Assembly: GCA_024400295.1 (NCBI GenBank)
Contig: JAKSNA010000009.1
Span: 1 to 64,000, forward strand
Direction: 5' to 3'
DNA length: 64,000 bases
From: Bacteroidales bacterium
GTDB lineage: Bacteria; Bacteroidota; Bacteroidia; Bacteroidales; F082
The notes below the pieces were generated by a model, which saw nothing but the letters and a program-made list of their open reading frames with translations, was not told the DNA's origin and did no database searches. Both the position numbers and the translations under genes were made by a program. Shown piece by piece: positions 8,757 through 17,503 of the stretch (its first letter is position 1; each line of letters begins with the position of its first letter).

Positions 8757-10652
8757 ATGAACGCTGCTGAACGCAAAGAAATTGAAGAGCTTAACGCATC
8801 TACAATTTTACCTAACACCGTGAATGTCAATATCGTTCTTGGTGAAAATGAAAATGCAATGCCTAAAGACGAACCGCTTCCGAACGAAGAGGAGATTGAC
8901 TTGGCAAACGACAATGAAGAAGAGGAAGAGGAAACCGAATGCGATTTCTCAAATTGCAACAAACTGCAACTCGTCGAATTGCTTGAGGAGATTGTGCAGG
9001 ATGTCGATGTCCTGAAGATCAAGGACAAAGTCACTGCAATAAAGATCGGGTTCCTGAAGCTGAACAAGGAGGACCGTGACCGTGAGATGGAGCAATTCAT
9101 CCTTGACGGCGGCGACAAAGACAGCTATGAGCATACCGATGACCCGCTCGAAACCCGCTTCAAGGCAGCTTTCAACATATACAAAGCCAACAAGGCGAAG
9201 TACAACGAAATCGTTGAGCAGCAGAAGGTTGAGAACCACAAGCTGAAACTTGCCATCCTCGAGGAACTCAAACAACTCATCTCATCGGAAGAGACTTTGA
9301 AGAAGACCTACGATGATTTCAACGCCCTTCAGGAAAGATGGAAAGCTATCGGTCAGGTTCCTGCAAATGAAATCACTAACCTCTGGAACACATATCATTT
9401 CCTTGTCGAGAAGTTTTACGACAAAGTGAAAATCAACAGAGAACTCCGCGACCTTGACCTCAAGAAAAACCTTGAGGCGAAGATTTCCATCTGCGAGAAG
9501 GCCGAAGAACTTCTTGTCGAGAAGTCGATGACCAAGTCATTCAAGCTCCTCCAGAAATATCACGATGAGTGGAAGGAGATAGGGCCGGTCCCGCAGGATA
9601 AGAAAGACGAGGTCTGGGAACGTTTCAAACTGACAACTGACAAAATCAACCAGATCCGCCGCGAGCATTATGCGAAGATTGAAGAAGAGCAGAAAGCCAA
9701 TTATGAGGCGAAGGTCGCAATTTGCGAAAAGATAGAAGAGATTATCAATGAACAGGTTGCAAGCATCAACGCATATCAGAAGAAGTCGAATGAGGTGAAC
9801 GAACTGTTCAAGCTATGGAAACAGGTCGGCCCGATCCAGAAGAAACAAAGCGATGAGATCTGGGACCGCTTCAAGACCTCGATGAACACATTCTTCGAAG
9901 CCAAGAAAGACTTCTTCAGCAAGTTGAAAGTCCAGCAGATGGAGAACTACAACAAGAAACTTCAGATTTGTGTTGAGGTTGAAAACCTTGTGGATTCAAC
10001 GGAATGGAAGAAGACGACCGAGACGATTAAGAAACTCCAGGAGGAATGGAAGACCATAGGGCCTGTCCCGAAACGTCATTCCGACAAGGTGTGGAAACGC
10101 TTCCGCAGCGCATGCGATGAATTCTTCAAGAACAAAGCCGAACATTTCTCAGGAATTAAAGGAGAAGAAGAGAACAACCTCAAGGCAAAACAGGAGATTG
10201 TTGAACGCATCAAGGCTTTCGAACTCCAGAAAGACCGCAACGCCAACATGGAGGCCATCAAAGGCTTCCAGAGAGAATGGATGGCAATCGGTCATGTGCC
10301 GATGAAACTGAAAGACGCTCTCCAAAATGAATACCGCAGCCTCATCGACGGCTTGTTTGACAAGATGAGAAGTAATGATAATGAAGCAACAACAGCTGAA
10401 TATCGCAATATCGTCTCTGTGATGAAGGATGATCCTGACTCACGCGACAAGGTCAGAAGAGAACGCACGAACCTTCAGAATCGCATTCAGAAACTCCGCG
10501 ATGAAATAGCTACACTTGAGAACAACATCGGATTCTTTGCCAACAGCAAACAGTCGGAAATTCTCAAGGCTGAATATGAAAAGAAAATTCAGAAGATCAA
10601 GAACGACGTCAAGGTCCTCGAGGCTAAGATTAAGATTTTGAACGAACAATAA
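8757..10652 (+). CDS. DUF349 repeat coiled-coil protein
   Basis: I start at ATG 8757 (MNAAERKEIEEL), giving 631 residues. The N-terminal 70 residues are strongly acidic (EEEEEETECDF). Five DUF349 repeats follow, each with the core W-K-x-I/V-G-x-V/I-P, near residues 190, 270, 350, 430 and 505 (ERWKAIGQVP, DEWKEIGPVP, LWKQVGPI, EEWKTIGPVP, REWMAIGHVP). The last 80 residues are a predicted coiled coil. DUF349 proteins are alpha-helical and cytoplasmic, of uncertain function; I assign none. The gene has its own promoter and a strong terminator, so it is monocistronic. Confidence 0.85.
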   Translation: MNAAERKEIEELNASTILPNTVNVNIVLGENENAMPKDEPLPNEEEIDLANDNEEEEEETECDFSNCNKLQLVELLEEIVQDVDVLKIKDKVTAIKIGFLKLNKEDRDREMEQFILDGGDKDSYEHTDDPLETRFKAAFNIYKANKAKYNEIVEQQKVENHKLKLAILEELKQLISSEETLKKTYDDFNALQERWKAIGQVPANEITNLWNTYHFLVEKFYDKVKINRELRDLDLKKNLEAKISICEKAEELLVEKSMTKSFKLLQKYHDEWKEIGPVPQDKKDEVWERFKLTTDKINQIRREHYAKIEEEQKANYEAKVAICEKIEEIINEQVASINAYQKKSNEVNELFKLWKQVGPIQKKQSDEIWDRFKTSMNTFFEAKKDFFSKLKVQQMENYNKKLQICVEVENLVDSTEWKKTTETIKKLQEEWKTIGPVPKRHSDKVWKRFRSACDEFFKNKAEHFSGIKGEEENNLKAKQEIVERIKAFELQKDRNANMEAIKGFQREWMAIGHVPMKLKDALQNEYRSLIDGLFDKMRSNDNEATTAEYRNIVSVMKDDPDSRDKVRRERTNLQNRIQKLRDEIATLENNIGFFANSKQSEILKAEYEKKIQKIKNDVKVLEAKIKILNEQ

Positions 10653-10672
10653 TCAGTCAAGGTTAATACCCG

Positions 10673-10711
10673 AAAACCCCACAAGTGCATAATGCGCCGC
10701 GTGGGGTTTTT
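10673..10711 (+). terminator. intrinsic terminator after DUF349 gene
   Basis: Perfect 10-bp stem AAAACCCCAC / GTGGGGTTTT (10673-10682 with 10701-10710), the 3' arm ending in the U-run. It sits 20 bases after the stop. Confidence 0.85.
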
Positions 10712-10731
10712 GCTGATGTAACATATTTATA

Positions 10732-11754
10732 ATGAACGCAAATACATTCGGGAAGGCTTATTGCCTCACTACTTTCGGAGAGTCGCACGGCGCGGCAGTC
10801 GGAGGTGTCATCGACGGTTGTCTCGCAGGACTGGAAGTTGACAAATCATTTATTATGAGTGAGTTGGCAAGACGGAAACCTGGCCAAAGCACGCTGACAT
10901 CAACAAGAAACGAAGCCGATGAAGTGGAGTTTTTGTCGGGGCTTTTCGAAGGAAGGACCACGGGCGCTCCAATAGCGTTCATTATCAGGAATATAGATGC
11001 GAAATCATCTGATTATGACAATGTCAAAGACTTGTACAGGCCTTCTCACGCCGATTTCACCTATCAGATGAAGTACGGAATAAGAGATTATCGTGGTGGC
11101 GGACGGGCGTCGGCGAGAACACTCGCGCCTTGTGTCGTGGCCGGCGCCATTGCGAAACAAGTGCTTGAAAAACAAAACATTAAAATCGTTTCGTCTGTAA
11201 CAAAACTTGGACAAAAAGCGTGCCATGGCGGTTTCTCCACGAATGAAGTCGAAGAGATACTCTCCGAATATAAAATGACAAATGACACGGTCGGCGCTGT
11301 CGTTCATTGTGAAATGCAAAATGTTCCTGTTGGTCTTGGTGAGCCTGTATTCAATAAATTCCACGCAGAATTGGCGTATGCCATGATGAATATCAATGCG
11401 GCTAAGGGTTTTGAGATAGGAGAGGGGTTTCACGCTGCTGAGATGTCAGGCTTTGAATGCAACGATTTGTTTGTGAAAGAAAACGGAAAGATCAGGACGG
11501 TGACAAACCACTCCGGCGGCGTACAGGGCGGCATAACGAACGGCGAAAACGTGACTTTCAACGTGGCGTTCAAGCCGATTCCGACAATAATGCAACCTCA
11601 ACAAACAGTTGATGTTCAAGGAAATGAAGTTGAATATAACATTGAAGGCCGACATGATGTCTGCGTCGTCCCGCGCGTCCTGCCGGTGGTCGAGGCGATG
11701 GCGGCCATGGTGACGCTTGATTTTATAATGTTAAAGAATATCAATAGGTTATAA
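10732..11754 (+). CDS. aroC: chorismate synthase
   Basis: Converts 5-enolpyruvylshikimate-3-phosphate to chorismate using reduced FMN, the last common step of aromatic amino-acid synthesis. The family signatures are present: GESHGAAVGGVIDG near the start, then a segment containing RPSHADFTYQMKYG, and RGGGRASARTLAP. At 340 residues it is near the short end of the usual 350-390. It follows the DUF349 terminator with about 20 bases of spacing, so its promoter must overlap that terminator or it depends on read-through. No other aro genes are in the window. Confidence 0.96.
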   Translation: MNANTFGKAYCLTTFGESHGAAVGGVIDGCLAGLEVDKSFIMSELARRKPGQSTLTSTRNEADEVEFLSGLFEGRTTGAPIAFIIRNIDAKSSDYDNVKDLYRPSHADFTYQMKYGIRDYRGGGRASARTLAPCVVAGAIAKQVLEKQNIKIVSSVTKLGQKACHGGFSTNEVEEILSEYKMTNDTVGAVVHCEMQNVPVGLGEPVFNKFHAELAYAMMNINAAKGFEIGEGFHAAEMSGFECNDLFVKENGKIRTVTNHSGGVQGGITNGENVTFNVAFKPIPTIMQPQQTVDVQGNEVEYNIEGRHDVCVVPRVLPVVEAMAAMVTLDFIMLKNINRL

Positions 11755-11791
11755 ACTATTGCAACAAATCTCCAGCTGTATTGATTTTGAA

Positions 11792-12307
11792 TTAAAAATT
11801 CGTGTTATTCGTGTTGTTCGTGGTCTCAACCAGTCTCCAACTCCTGTATGGATTTTTGGATAACGCTGAATTATAGTATCTTTTGTCCCCAGTGACCTCT
11901 GTCCCGAGCCATGCCGGTTTGTCGAAAGCCTCGTCTTCACTGCAGAGTTCGATCTCCGCAACCAGCAGACCTTCGTTATCTCCATGAAATTCATCAACTT
12001 CCCAAGTGTGGATGCCATCGGCGTTATGTATGAGATAACGTGTCTTGTCAATGACACCCGCCTCTGCCAATTTCAGCAGTGACATGGCGTCTTCGACAGA
12101 TATTTCTTTTTCCCATTCAAAACGCGTGACACCGGTTTCGTTATTCGCGCCTTTGACGGTGATAAAGCCTTTGTCGCTCTTAACTCTCACTCTTACAACG
12201 CGTTCGGCGGCACTGTTAAGATAGCCTTGGCAGATGCGGACAAAGCCGTAAGACTCTTTTTTAAAGTCTCCGACAACCAAAAACTTCCGTTCAATCTCTA
12301 AACCCAT
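11792..12307 (-). CDS. CYTH domain protein
   Basis: A 171-residue protein beginning MGLEIERKFLV, which contains the CYTH ExExK signature (EIERK, residues 4-8), then RVRVKSDKGFITVKG and DKTRYLI with the basic and acidic residues that line the tunnel. CYTH proteins hydrolyse inorganic triphosphate or related nucleotides, or bind polyphosphate. The start is 17 bases after the stop of the nicotinate phosphoribosyltransferase gene, so the two are probably co-transcribed. The last residues (TNNTNNTNF) are encoded by three 9-bp tandem repeats and are unlikely to belong to the fold. Confidence 0.85.
   Translation of the reverse strand: MGLEIERKFLVVGDFKKESYGFVRICQGYLNSAAERVVRVRVKSDKGFITVKGANNETGVTRFEWEKEISVEDAMSLLKLAEAGVIDKTRYLIHNADGIHTWEVDEFHGDNEGLLVAEIELCSEDEAFDKPAWLGTEVTGDKRYYNSALSKNPYRSWRLVETTNNTNNTNF
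11799..11825 (-). repeat. 9-bp tandem repeat encoding the CYTH protein tail
   Basis: Three copies of a 9-bp unit (plus-strand TTCGTGTTA, TTCGTGTTG, TTCGTGGTC) at 11799-11807, 11808-11816 and 11817-11825. On the coding strand they specify Thr-Asn-Asn type triplets just before the stop. Confidence 0.6.
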
Positions 12308-12323
12308 AATTCAAATTTCTTAT

Positions 12324-13793
12324 TTACTCGAACTCTTCAATTTCCTTTATGATATTGCTAATCAATTTGTTCTTAAGGTTGTAAAGGTCGTCTGAAATAT
12401 CTACTTTATAGTAATGCGGGTTGATCAGTCGCTTCTCGGTGTCGTCAAGATGTGAAAGGTTATCGAGGTAGAAATCACGTTTTTCCTGAATGGTGTTGTC
12501 ATCATAACAGACCTCTCCGTCTTTCATAACTTGCTGCTGCAGGACGCGATATGAATATTTGCCGGCGGGGAAGGACATTGAGCGCAGGCGGTCGGCCTCA
12601 TCGCGGGCTGTTATCGCCTCACAGCTTTCTATCGCCTTTGACATCGAGTCGCCTCTGAGACAGGTGACATCGCATTTGAATTTTCCATTCTGAATGATCC
12701 TGTACGTAATCTGGAAACCAGGGTTGATGAGTTTGCTTGACTCTTCCGAGCGTTTCAAGACGGGCATGTCATCGACCTGTACGAGTTTATAAACGTTGCC
12801 GAAACAAGGGTTGTGCTTGCTCGTGGCTATCGCGTCGCCGACGCCATAGCAGTCAACCATGCAGCCTTGCCGCTCAAGCTCTGTTATTAGATATTCGTCT
12901 AATGCGTTGGTTGCGAATATCTTGCATTTTTTCAAACCGGCCTCGTCGAGCATCTCTCTTGCTTTCACGGAGAGGTATGTCAGGTCGCCGCTGTCGAGAC
13001 GTATGCCATAGCCGTAAGGGTAGGAGTCGTCGATCCCGTTGGCTTTGAAAGCCTTGATTGCGTTCTTTATGCCGCATTTCAAAGTGTCGTAAGTATCGAC
13101 CAAAAGGATCAGGATTTCTTTGTCGTGGGTCTTGATGTATGTGTCAAATGCCTGATACTCACCGCTTACCGTGCTGCCGAAGGAGGTAACGAAGCTGTGA
13201 GCCATGGTCCCTGATGACGGGAATCCGAATTTGACACCGCTGACGATGTTCGAGGTGTTCAGGCATCCGCCGATGTATGCCGCCTTGCCGCCGTAAATCG
13301 CCGCCCAGGGTCCGTGCGCCCTGCGGCTCCCGAACTCACTGACGGGCTTTGTCGTGCTGCGCGTCACACGTGATGCCTTCGTTGCTATTGCCATCTGATG
13401 GTTCATGATGCAGAGCATCGGAGTCTCAAGCACTTGCGCCTCAATGATCGGTGCCTCGATGGTGATGACCGGCTCCTTCGGAAACGCTATCTCTCCTTCG
13501 CGCATGGCGTAAATGTTGCCGGTGAATCTCATTTTCGCGAAATATCTCCTGACGTCAGCGTATTCCTCGCCAGGCAGAAATTGCTCGAAAAACTTCTCAT
13601 CAGCCTGCCCGATGCCCTCAACCATCTGCAAAACCTCACTGATACCGCTCACCACAGCCCAGTTGTTCGTGTCGGGTGCCTTCCTGTAAAACATGTTGAA
13701 AACGGCGCGTTTGTCCTTCATCCCATTGTCGTAGAACGACTTACCCATCGTGTACTGGTACTTGTCTGAGCAGTAAGAAATATTTAAATCCAT
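12324..13793 (-). CDS. pncB: nicotinate phosphoribosyltransferase
   Basis: Makes nicotinate mononucleotide from nicotinate and PRPP in the Preiss-Handler NAD salvage route. The 489-residue product starting at ATG 13793 (MDLNISYCSDKYQYTMG) has the family's N-terminal DKYQYTMG, the segment around STTKPVSEFGSRRAHGP, and LVDTYDTLKCGIKNA, which holds the PRPP-binding region. The longer open frame upstream crosses the promoter TACCTTTG (13814-13821) and is rejected. It is followed 16 bases later by the CYTH gene and diverges from the YgjP-like gene. Confidence 0.92.
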   Translation of the reverse strand: MDLNISYCSDKYQYTMGKSFYDNGMKDKRAVFNMFYRKAPDTNNWAVVSGISEVLQMVEGIGQADEKFFEQFLPGEEYADVRRYFAKMRFTGNIYAMREGEIAFPKEPVITIEAPIIEAQVLETPMLCIMNHQMAIATKASRVTRSTTKPVSEFGSRRAHGPWAAIYGGKAAYIGGCLNTSNIVSGVKFGFPSSGTMAHSFVTSFGSTVSGEYQAFDTYIKTHDKEILILLVDTYDTLKCGIKNAIKAFKANGIDDSYPYGYGIRLDSGDLTYLSVKAREMLDEAGLKKCKIFATNALDEYLITELERQGCMVDCYGVGDAIATSKHNPCFGNVYKLVQVDDMPVLKRSEESSKLINPGFQITYRIIQNGKFKCDVTCLRGDSMSKAIESCEAITARDEADRLRSMSFPAGKYSYRVLQQQVMKDGEVCYDDNTIQEKRDFYLDNLSHLDDTEKRLINPHYYKVDISDDLYNLKNKLISNIIKEIEEFE

Positions 13794-13813
13794 GATTTCC
13801 AATAAAATTTTTG

Positions 13814-13821
13814 CAAAGGTA
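13814..13821 (-). promoter_or_regulatory. -7 element for pncB
   Basis: Minus-strand TACCTTTG followed by CAAAAA; predicted transcription start about 15 bases before ATG 13793. Confidence 0.7.
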
Positions 13822-13852
13822 AGAATAATTATCATATCCGACGAAAAAATAG

Positions 13853-13860
13853 TACTTTTG
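13853..13860 (+). promoter_or_regulatory. -7 element for YgjP-like gene, apparently leaderless
   Basis: TACTTTTG ends only 5 bases before ATG 13866. With the usual 4-7 base distance to the transcription start, the mRNA would begin at or next to the start codon. Confidence 0.6.
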
Positions 13861-13865
13861 TGCCC

Positions 13866-14552
13866 ATGAAAGGTGTTGTAACTATAAATGATAAGGAGCT
13901 GAAATTCAATCTTCTTCGCTCGTGCAGACGGAGTGTCACCGCGAAGATTTGCAAAGACGGCACGATAGAAGTGCGTGCTCCATTGCTGTTTGGCGTGAAC
14001 GACATGACAAAGTTTCTTCAGCAACATTGGCGTTGGCTCACAAATCATTATGATAAGGTGATCGAAAAAGCTGAATGTCAGAATAAAGCTTTTGTTTCCG
14101 GTGAGGCACATTATTATCTTGGCGAGAAATACGAACTGAAAGTTGTAGAGACTGATTTCAATTCAGTGAATGTCGCTGATAACTATTTGATTGTGAATTG
14201 CAAAGATGCTAAGTTGGCTGAGACGGTTCTGAAGAATTGGTACAGGAAAATGTTTGCCGTAAAGTTAAACGAACTGCTGCCCCCAATCATTGAGAGCTTC
14301 AGAAAGTACAATGTCTCTCCAAGAAAATTCAACATTCGCGACATGAAATCACGATGGGGGAGTTGCTCGCGGCAAGGCAATATAAGCCTTAATATTCAAT
14401 TAGTTAAGTTGAACGAGAATTGCATCAGGCAGGTCGTGGTCCACGAGATGTGCCACTTGGTTTATTTTGACCATCAGTCGGGTTTCTATTCGTTGATGGA
14501 CAAAGAGTTTCCCGAATGGAAAAAATGGAAGTCGGAACTGAAATTTTTGTAA
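13866..14552 (+). CDS. YgjP-like (DUF45) metallopeptidase-fold protein
   Basis: A 228-residue protein of the YgjP/WLM-type zinc metallopeptidase superfamily. The active-site helix reads VVVHEMCHLVYFDHQSGFY (HExxH with a downstream His), preceded by KSRWGSCS, a characteristic conserved block of the family. Substrate is unknown. I start at ATG 13866; GTG at 13860 overlaps the promoter and would add only two residues. The following symporter gene begins 26 bases after its stop and is probably co-transcribed. Confidence 0.82.
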   Translation: MKGVVTINDKELKFNLLRSCRRSVTAKICKDGTIEVRAPLLFGVNDMTKFLQQHWRWLTNHYDKVIEKAECQNKAFVSGEAHYYLGEKYELKVVETDFNSVNVADNYLIVNCKDAKLAETVLKNWYRKMFAVKLNELLPPIIESFRKYNVSPRKFNIRDMKSRWGSCSRQGNISLNIQLVKLNENCIRQVVVHEMCHLVYFDHQSGFYSLMDKEFPEWKKWKSELKFL

Positions 14553-14577
14553 TTTCGCGCTTGTTTTTTATTGAACA

Positions 14578-16080
14578 ATGGTTATATCGTTTTATCATAT
14601 CTTAGGCATCATCCTTGCCATCGCGGTGATTGAAATCGTTGGTATTCTGTCGGTTAAGAAAGTGAAGAATGCAAGCGATTTCTCCACCGGAAGCGGAAAG
14701 GCCGGAACATGGGTTGTCACTGGCACCATCATCGGGACGCTCGTTGGCGGGCAGTCAACGGTAGGAACCGCACAGCTCGCGTTTACTTTCGGACTGTCGG
14801 CATGGTGGTTCACGATGGGGATGGCGCTTGGCTGCGTGGCTCTTGCGATAGGTTATGTCGTACCGTTGCGTCGAAGCGGCAGCACCACGTTGCTTGAGAT
14901 TGTCTCAAAAGAATACGGCAGGAAAGCCGAGATGACAGGCTCAATGCTCTGTTCTCTGGGAATGTTCGTGAGTATCATCGCACAGGTGCTTTCGTGCGCC
15001 GCAATGCTGATGACGCTCTTCCCGATGAAACTGTGGGTCGCTGCGTCAATAGCGGCAGCCACCATGATAATATATGTTGTCTTCGGCGGACTGTGGAGCG
15101 CGGGCATCGGCGGCGTGGTAAAAATTGTTCTTCTTTGTCTCTCTGCTCTCGCCGCCGGAGCTGTCGTGCTATTCCTCTCAAAAGGCTATTCGGGACTGAT
15201 GGATTCAATAAGGAATATTCTGTTATCAACTGATTTACAGTTTATTGACGGATTTACTTCAAGTAATGATGTAAGTAATGCCTATCAATATCCGTTCACT
15301 CGGGGTGTGTCGAATGACCTCGGCTCGTGCGTCTCGGTGATACTCGGTGTGCTTGCGACACAGACCTACGCCCAGGCGATATGGGCGGGCAAGTCCGACA
15401 GCGTCGCCCGCAAAGGCGCGTTGATTTCCGCTTTGATTTCTATTCCAATCGGATTCGCCTGTGTCCTCGTCGGGATGTACATGCGTGCGCATTATATCAC
15501 TGAGGCCGAACTTAACTCTTTGATTGCCATTGGAAAAGATATTCCGGAAGGTGTCGGTGTCATCGCTACTTCCGCACAGGCGTTCCCGATGTTCGTCACG
15601 AATCATTTGCCTAATTTCCTTGGCGGAATAGTCCTCGGCACATTGCTGATAACGGTGATTATCGGAGGCTCCGGCCTGACGCTGGGCGCATCGACAATCT
15701 TGGTGAAAGACGTCTTCATCGCTTTGTCGTCAAAGTTCAAGGATTCAAAGCAGAATCTGATGATTACGCGCACCACAATCGTCACGATATTATTGCTTTC
15801 GGTTATTGTTGCCGCTTCATTCTCAGGAAGTTATATCAATGATCTTGGATTTCTTTCAATGGGACTGCGGACGACGGCAGTGTTCGTGCCGCTTACGTTT
15901 GCGTTGTTTTTCCCTAAGAGGTTCAAGTCGAAATGGGTGTTTGCATCAATCCTTGTCGGAACGGCCATGTTATTGATTGCCAAGTTTTTGCGGCTTCCAA
16001 TTGACGGTATGTTCCTCGCACTTGCCGCATCATTGCTTTGCTGCATGTTTGGGGTTAAAAAGAAGAATATGTTATTATAA
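14578..16080 (+). CDS. sodium:solute symporter family transporter
   Basis: A 500-residue inner-membrane protein with about 13 hydrophobic segments. The start (MVISFYHILGIILAIAVIEIVGI) is the first transmembrane helix, and the N-terminal block SDFSTGSGKAGTWVVTGTI and GGQSTVGTAQLAF resembles the SSS family's sodium-site region. The substrate cannot be predicted. It lies between a metallopeptidase-like gene and threonine aldolase on the same strand, which is compatible with amino-acid uptake but proves nothing. A second, distinct SSS protein is at 51.8 kb. Confidence 0.85.
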   Translation: MVISFYHILGIILAIAVIEIVGILSVKKVKNASDFSTGSGKAGTWVVTGTIIGTLVGGQSTVGTAQLAFTFGLSAWWFTMGMALGCVALAIGYVVPLRRSGSTTLLEIVSKEYGRKAEMTGSMLCSLGMFVSIIAQVLSCAAMLMTLFPMKLWVAASIAAATMIIYVVFGGLWSAGIGGVVKIVLLCLSALAAGAVVLFLSKGYSGLMDSIRNILLSTDLQFIDGFTSSNDVSNAYQYPFTRGVSNDLGSCVSVILGVLATQTYAQAIWAGKSDSVARKGALISALISIPIGFACVLVGMYMRAHYITEAELNSLIAIGKDIPEGVGVIATSAQAFPMFVTNHLPNFLGGIVLGTLLITVIIGGSGLTLGASTILVKDVFIALSSKFKDSKQNLMITRTTIVTILLLSVIVAASFSGSYINDLGFLSMGLRTTAVFVPLTFALFFPKRFKSKWVFASILVGTAMLLIAKFLRLPIDGMFLALAASLLCCMFGVKKKNMLL

Positions 16081-16154
16081 TAAACTGATACAAAAATGGG
16101 TTTGAGATGATAGAGAATTTCCCTCTTAACCCTGCAAACTTAACACTTAATAAA

Positions 16155-17177
16155 ATGAAAAGAGGTTTTGGAAGTGATAACCATTCCGGCATCAGTCCGG
16201 AGGTTTTGAAAGCGATTGCCGATGCGAATGTTGAACATGCTTTGGCATACGGCGACGATGAATACTGCGCAAGAGTTGAAGAATTGTTCAGACAACAGTT
16301 TGGTGACCATGCGGTTGTGTCGTTTGTATTCAACGGCACCGGTGCCAATGTCATGGCGATTGACTCGATGGTAAGGTCGCACGAAGCTGTTGTATGTGCG
16401 GAGACGGCTCATGTGAATGTTGACGAATGTGGTGCGCCGCAGCGTGTTGTCGGCTGTCGTCTGCTGACCGTTGACACACCTGACGGCAAACTTACGCCTG
16501 AGTTGGTGAAGACGCGTCTTCATGGTTTCGGCTTCGAGCATCACTCGCAACCGAAGGCTATAACCATCACACAATCAACGGAATTGGGAACGCTTTATAC
16601 CATCGGAGAGATTAAGGCTTTGGCAAAATTAGCGCACGAATACAATATGTATCTGCATGTTGACGGGGCGCGTCTGGCGAATGCCGCCGTAGCCTTGAAC
16701 TGCACGTTCAAGGAGATGACAACCGATGCCGGCGTTGATGTCGTGTCGTTCGGAGGCACCAAAAACGGTCTGATGATAGGGGAGTCGGTCGTGTTTCTGA
16801 ATCCTGGGTTGGCGAAAGACTTCAAATACCGCCGCAAGCAGGGGCTTCAGCTATGCTCGAAGATGAGGTTCCTTGCCGTCCAGTTTGAGGCTTATTTCAA
16901 AGACGACCTCTGGAAACGCAACGCCGAGCATTCAAACCGCATGGCGCAGCTTTTATATAATAAGGTGAAGGACATACCGCAGCTGAAGGTGATGTATCCG
17001 GTTCAGGTGAACGGCGTCTTCGTGCAGCTGCCTCGTGAAGTCTGGACCGAGTTGCAGAAAAAGTATTTCTTCTACGACTGGGACATTGACAACAACGTGG
17101 TGCGATGGCTTTGTTCGTTCGACACGACGGAAGACGACATCGAGAGCTTCGTGAAGGCGTTGAAGGAGTTGCTGTGA
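16155..17177 (+). CDS. ltaE: low-specificity L-threonine aldolase
   Basis: A PLP enzyme cleaving L-threonine or allo-threonine to glycine and acetaldehyde. ATG 16155 (MKRGFGSDNHSGISPEV) is chosen because SDNHSG near the start is a conserved feature of the family; the 16107 start adds an unrelated 16-residue extension. The PLP lysine is in VVSFGGTKNGLM, with the HVDGARL aspartate before it. Length (340) is normal. Copy A of a 90-bp direct repeat begins at the last base of its stop codon. Confidence 0.92.
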   Translation: MKRGFGSDNHSGISPEVLKAIADANVEHALAYGDDEYCARVEELFRQQFGDHAVVSFVFNGTGANVMAIDSMVRSHEAVVCAETAHVNVDECGAPQRVVGCRLLTVDTPDGKLTPELVKTRLHGFGFEHHSQPKAITITQSTELGTLYTIGEIKALAKLAHEYNMYLHVDGARLANAAVALNCTFKEMTTDAGVDVVSFGGTKNGLMIGESVVFLNPGLAKDFKYRRKQGLQLCSKMRFLAVQFEAYFKDDLWKRNAEHSNRMAQLLYNKVKDIPQLKVMYPVQVNGVFVQLPREVWTELQKKYFFYDWDIDNNVVRWLCSFDTTEDDIESFVKALKELL

Positions 17178-17266
17178 TTGTAAAATTGTAACATACAGAA
17201 CGCAATCGCACAAAGCCGCTGAGCACAAAAAGCAATGAAATGAGATAAAAAAAACGTAGCTGCGTC
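17177..17266. repeat. 90-bp direct repeat, copy A
   Basis: Matches 18987-19076 over 90 bases with eight substitutions and no gaps (about 91% identity). It ends in the imperfect palindrome AACGTAGCTGCGTC. The copies bracket the AAA/DUF4143 gene. No coding sequence is visible. Confidence 0.9.
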
Positions 17267-17314
17267 CTGAAATTTTCAGATGATTTTATTCCGCCAACGG
17301 GTTAAAATAACAAG

Positions 17315-17446
17315 GATTATGAGATTTTGGGATGTTTTGAGCAAAAAGATTATGAGATTTTGGGATATTTGGGGCAAAAAGATTTTGAGATTTTGGGATG
17401 TTTTGGGTGAAAAGATTTTGAGATTTTGGGATATTTTGGTCAAAAA
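17315..17446 (+). repeat. 33-bp tandem repeat, four copies
   Basis: Units at 17315-17347, 17348-17380, 17381-17413 and 17414-17446, followed by the first 7 bases of a fifth. Each begins GATTATGAG or GATTTTGAG, then ATTTTGGGAT, and ends in a G/A-rich stretch. Units differ at a few positions. The array is directly upstream of the AAA/DUF4143 promoter and the partial fifth unit supplies its -33 TTTG. Confidence 0.92.
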
Positions 17447-17449
17447 GAT

Positions 17450-17480
17450 TTTGCGGAAATGATTTTTTTGTGTATTTTTG
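17450..17480 (+). promoter_or_regulatory. full -33/-7 promoter for AAA/DUF4143 gene
   Basis: TTTG at 17450-17453, a 19-base spacer, and TATTTTTG at 17473-17480: the best two-box Bacteroidota promoter in the window. ATG 17504 follows about 18 bases after the expected transcription start. Confidence 0.75.
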
Positions 17481-17503
17481 CAGAAATTTTTTATGGTCAT
17501 TTC

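Larger units (their letters stand above)
17178..17503. other. intergenic region with two repeat types and a promoter
   Basis: These 326 bases hold, in order, direct-repeat copy A, about 48 bases without visible structure, four 33-bp tandem repeats, and the promoter of the AAA/DUF4143 gene. No gene is supported. The repeat array can be read as an open frame on either strand only because its unit length is divisible by three. Confidence 0.8.

Noticed and set aside
12324..14111. 595-residue start for pncB
   Set aside because: The extension crosses two promoters and the start of the divergent YgjP-like gene; the family's conserved start is at ATG 13793.
17315..17462. Tandem repeats as a CRISPR array, or as an 11-residue repeat protein
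   Set aside because: Units are directly contiguous with no unique spacers, so not CRISPR. The open frames exist on both strands only because the unit is 33 bp, and they lack a start context or protein-like flanks.
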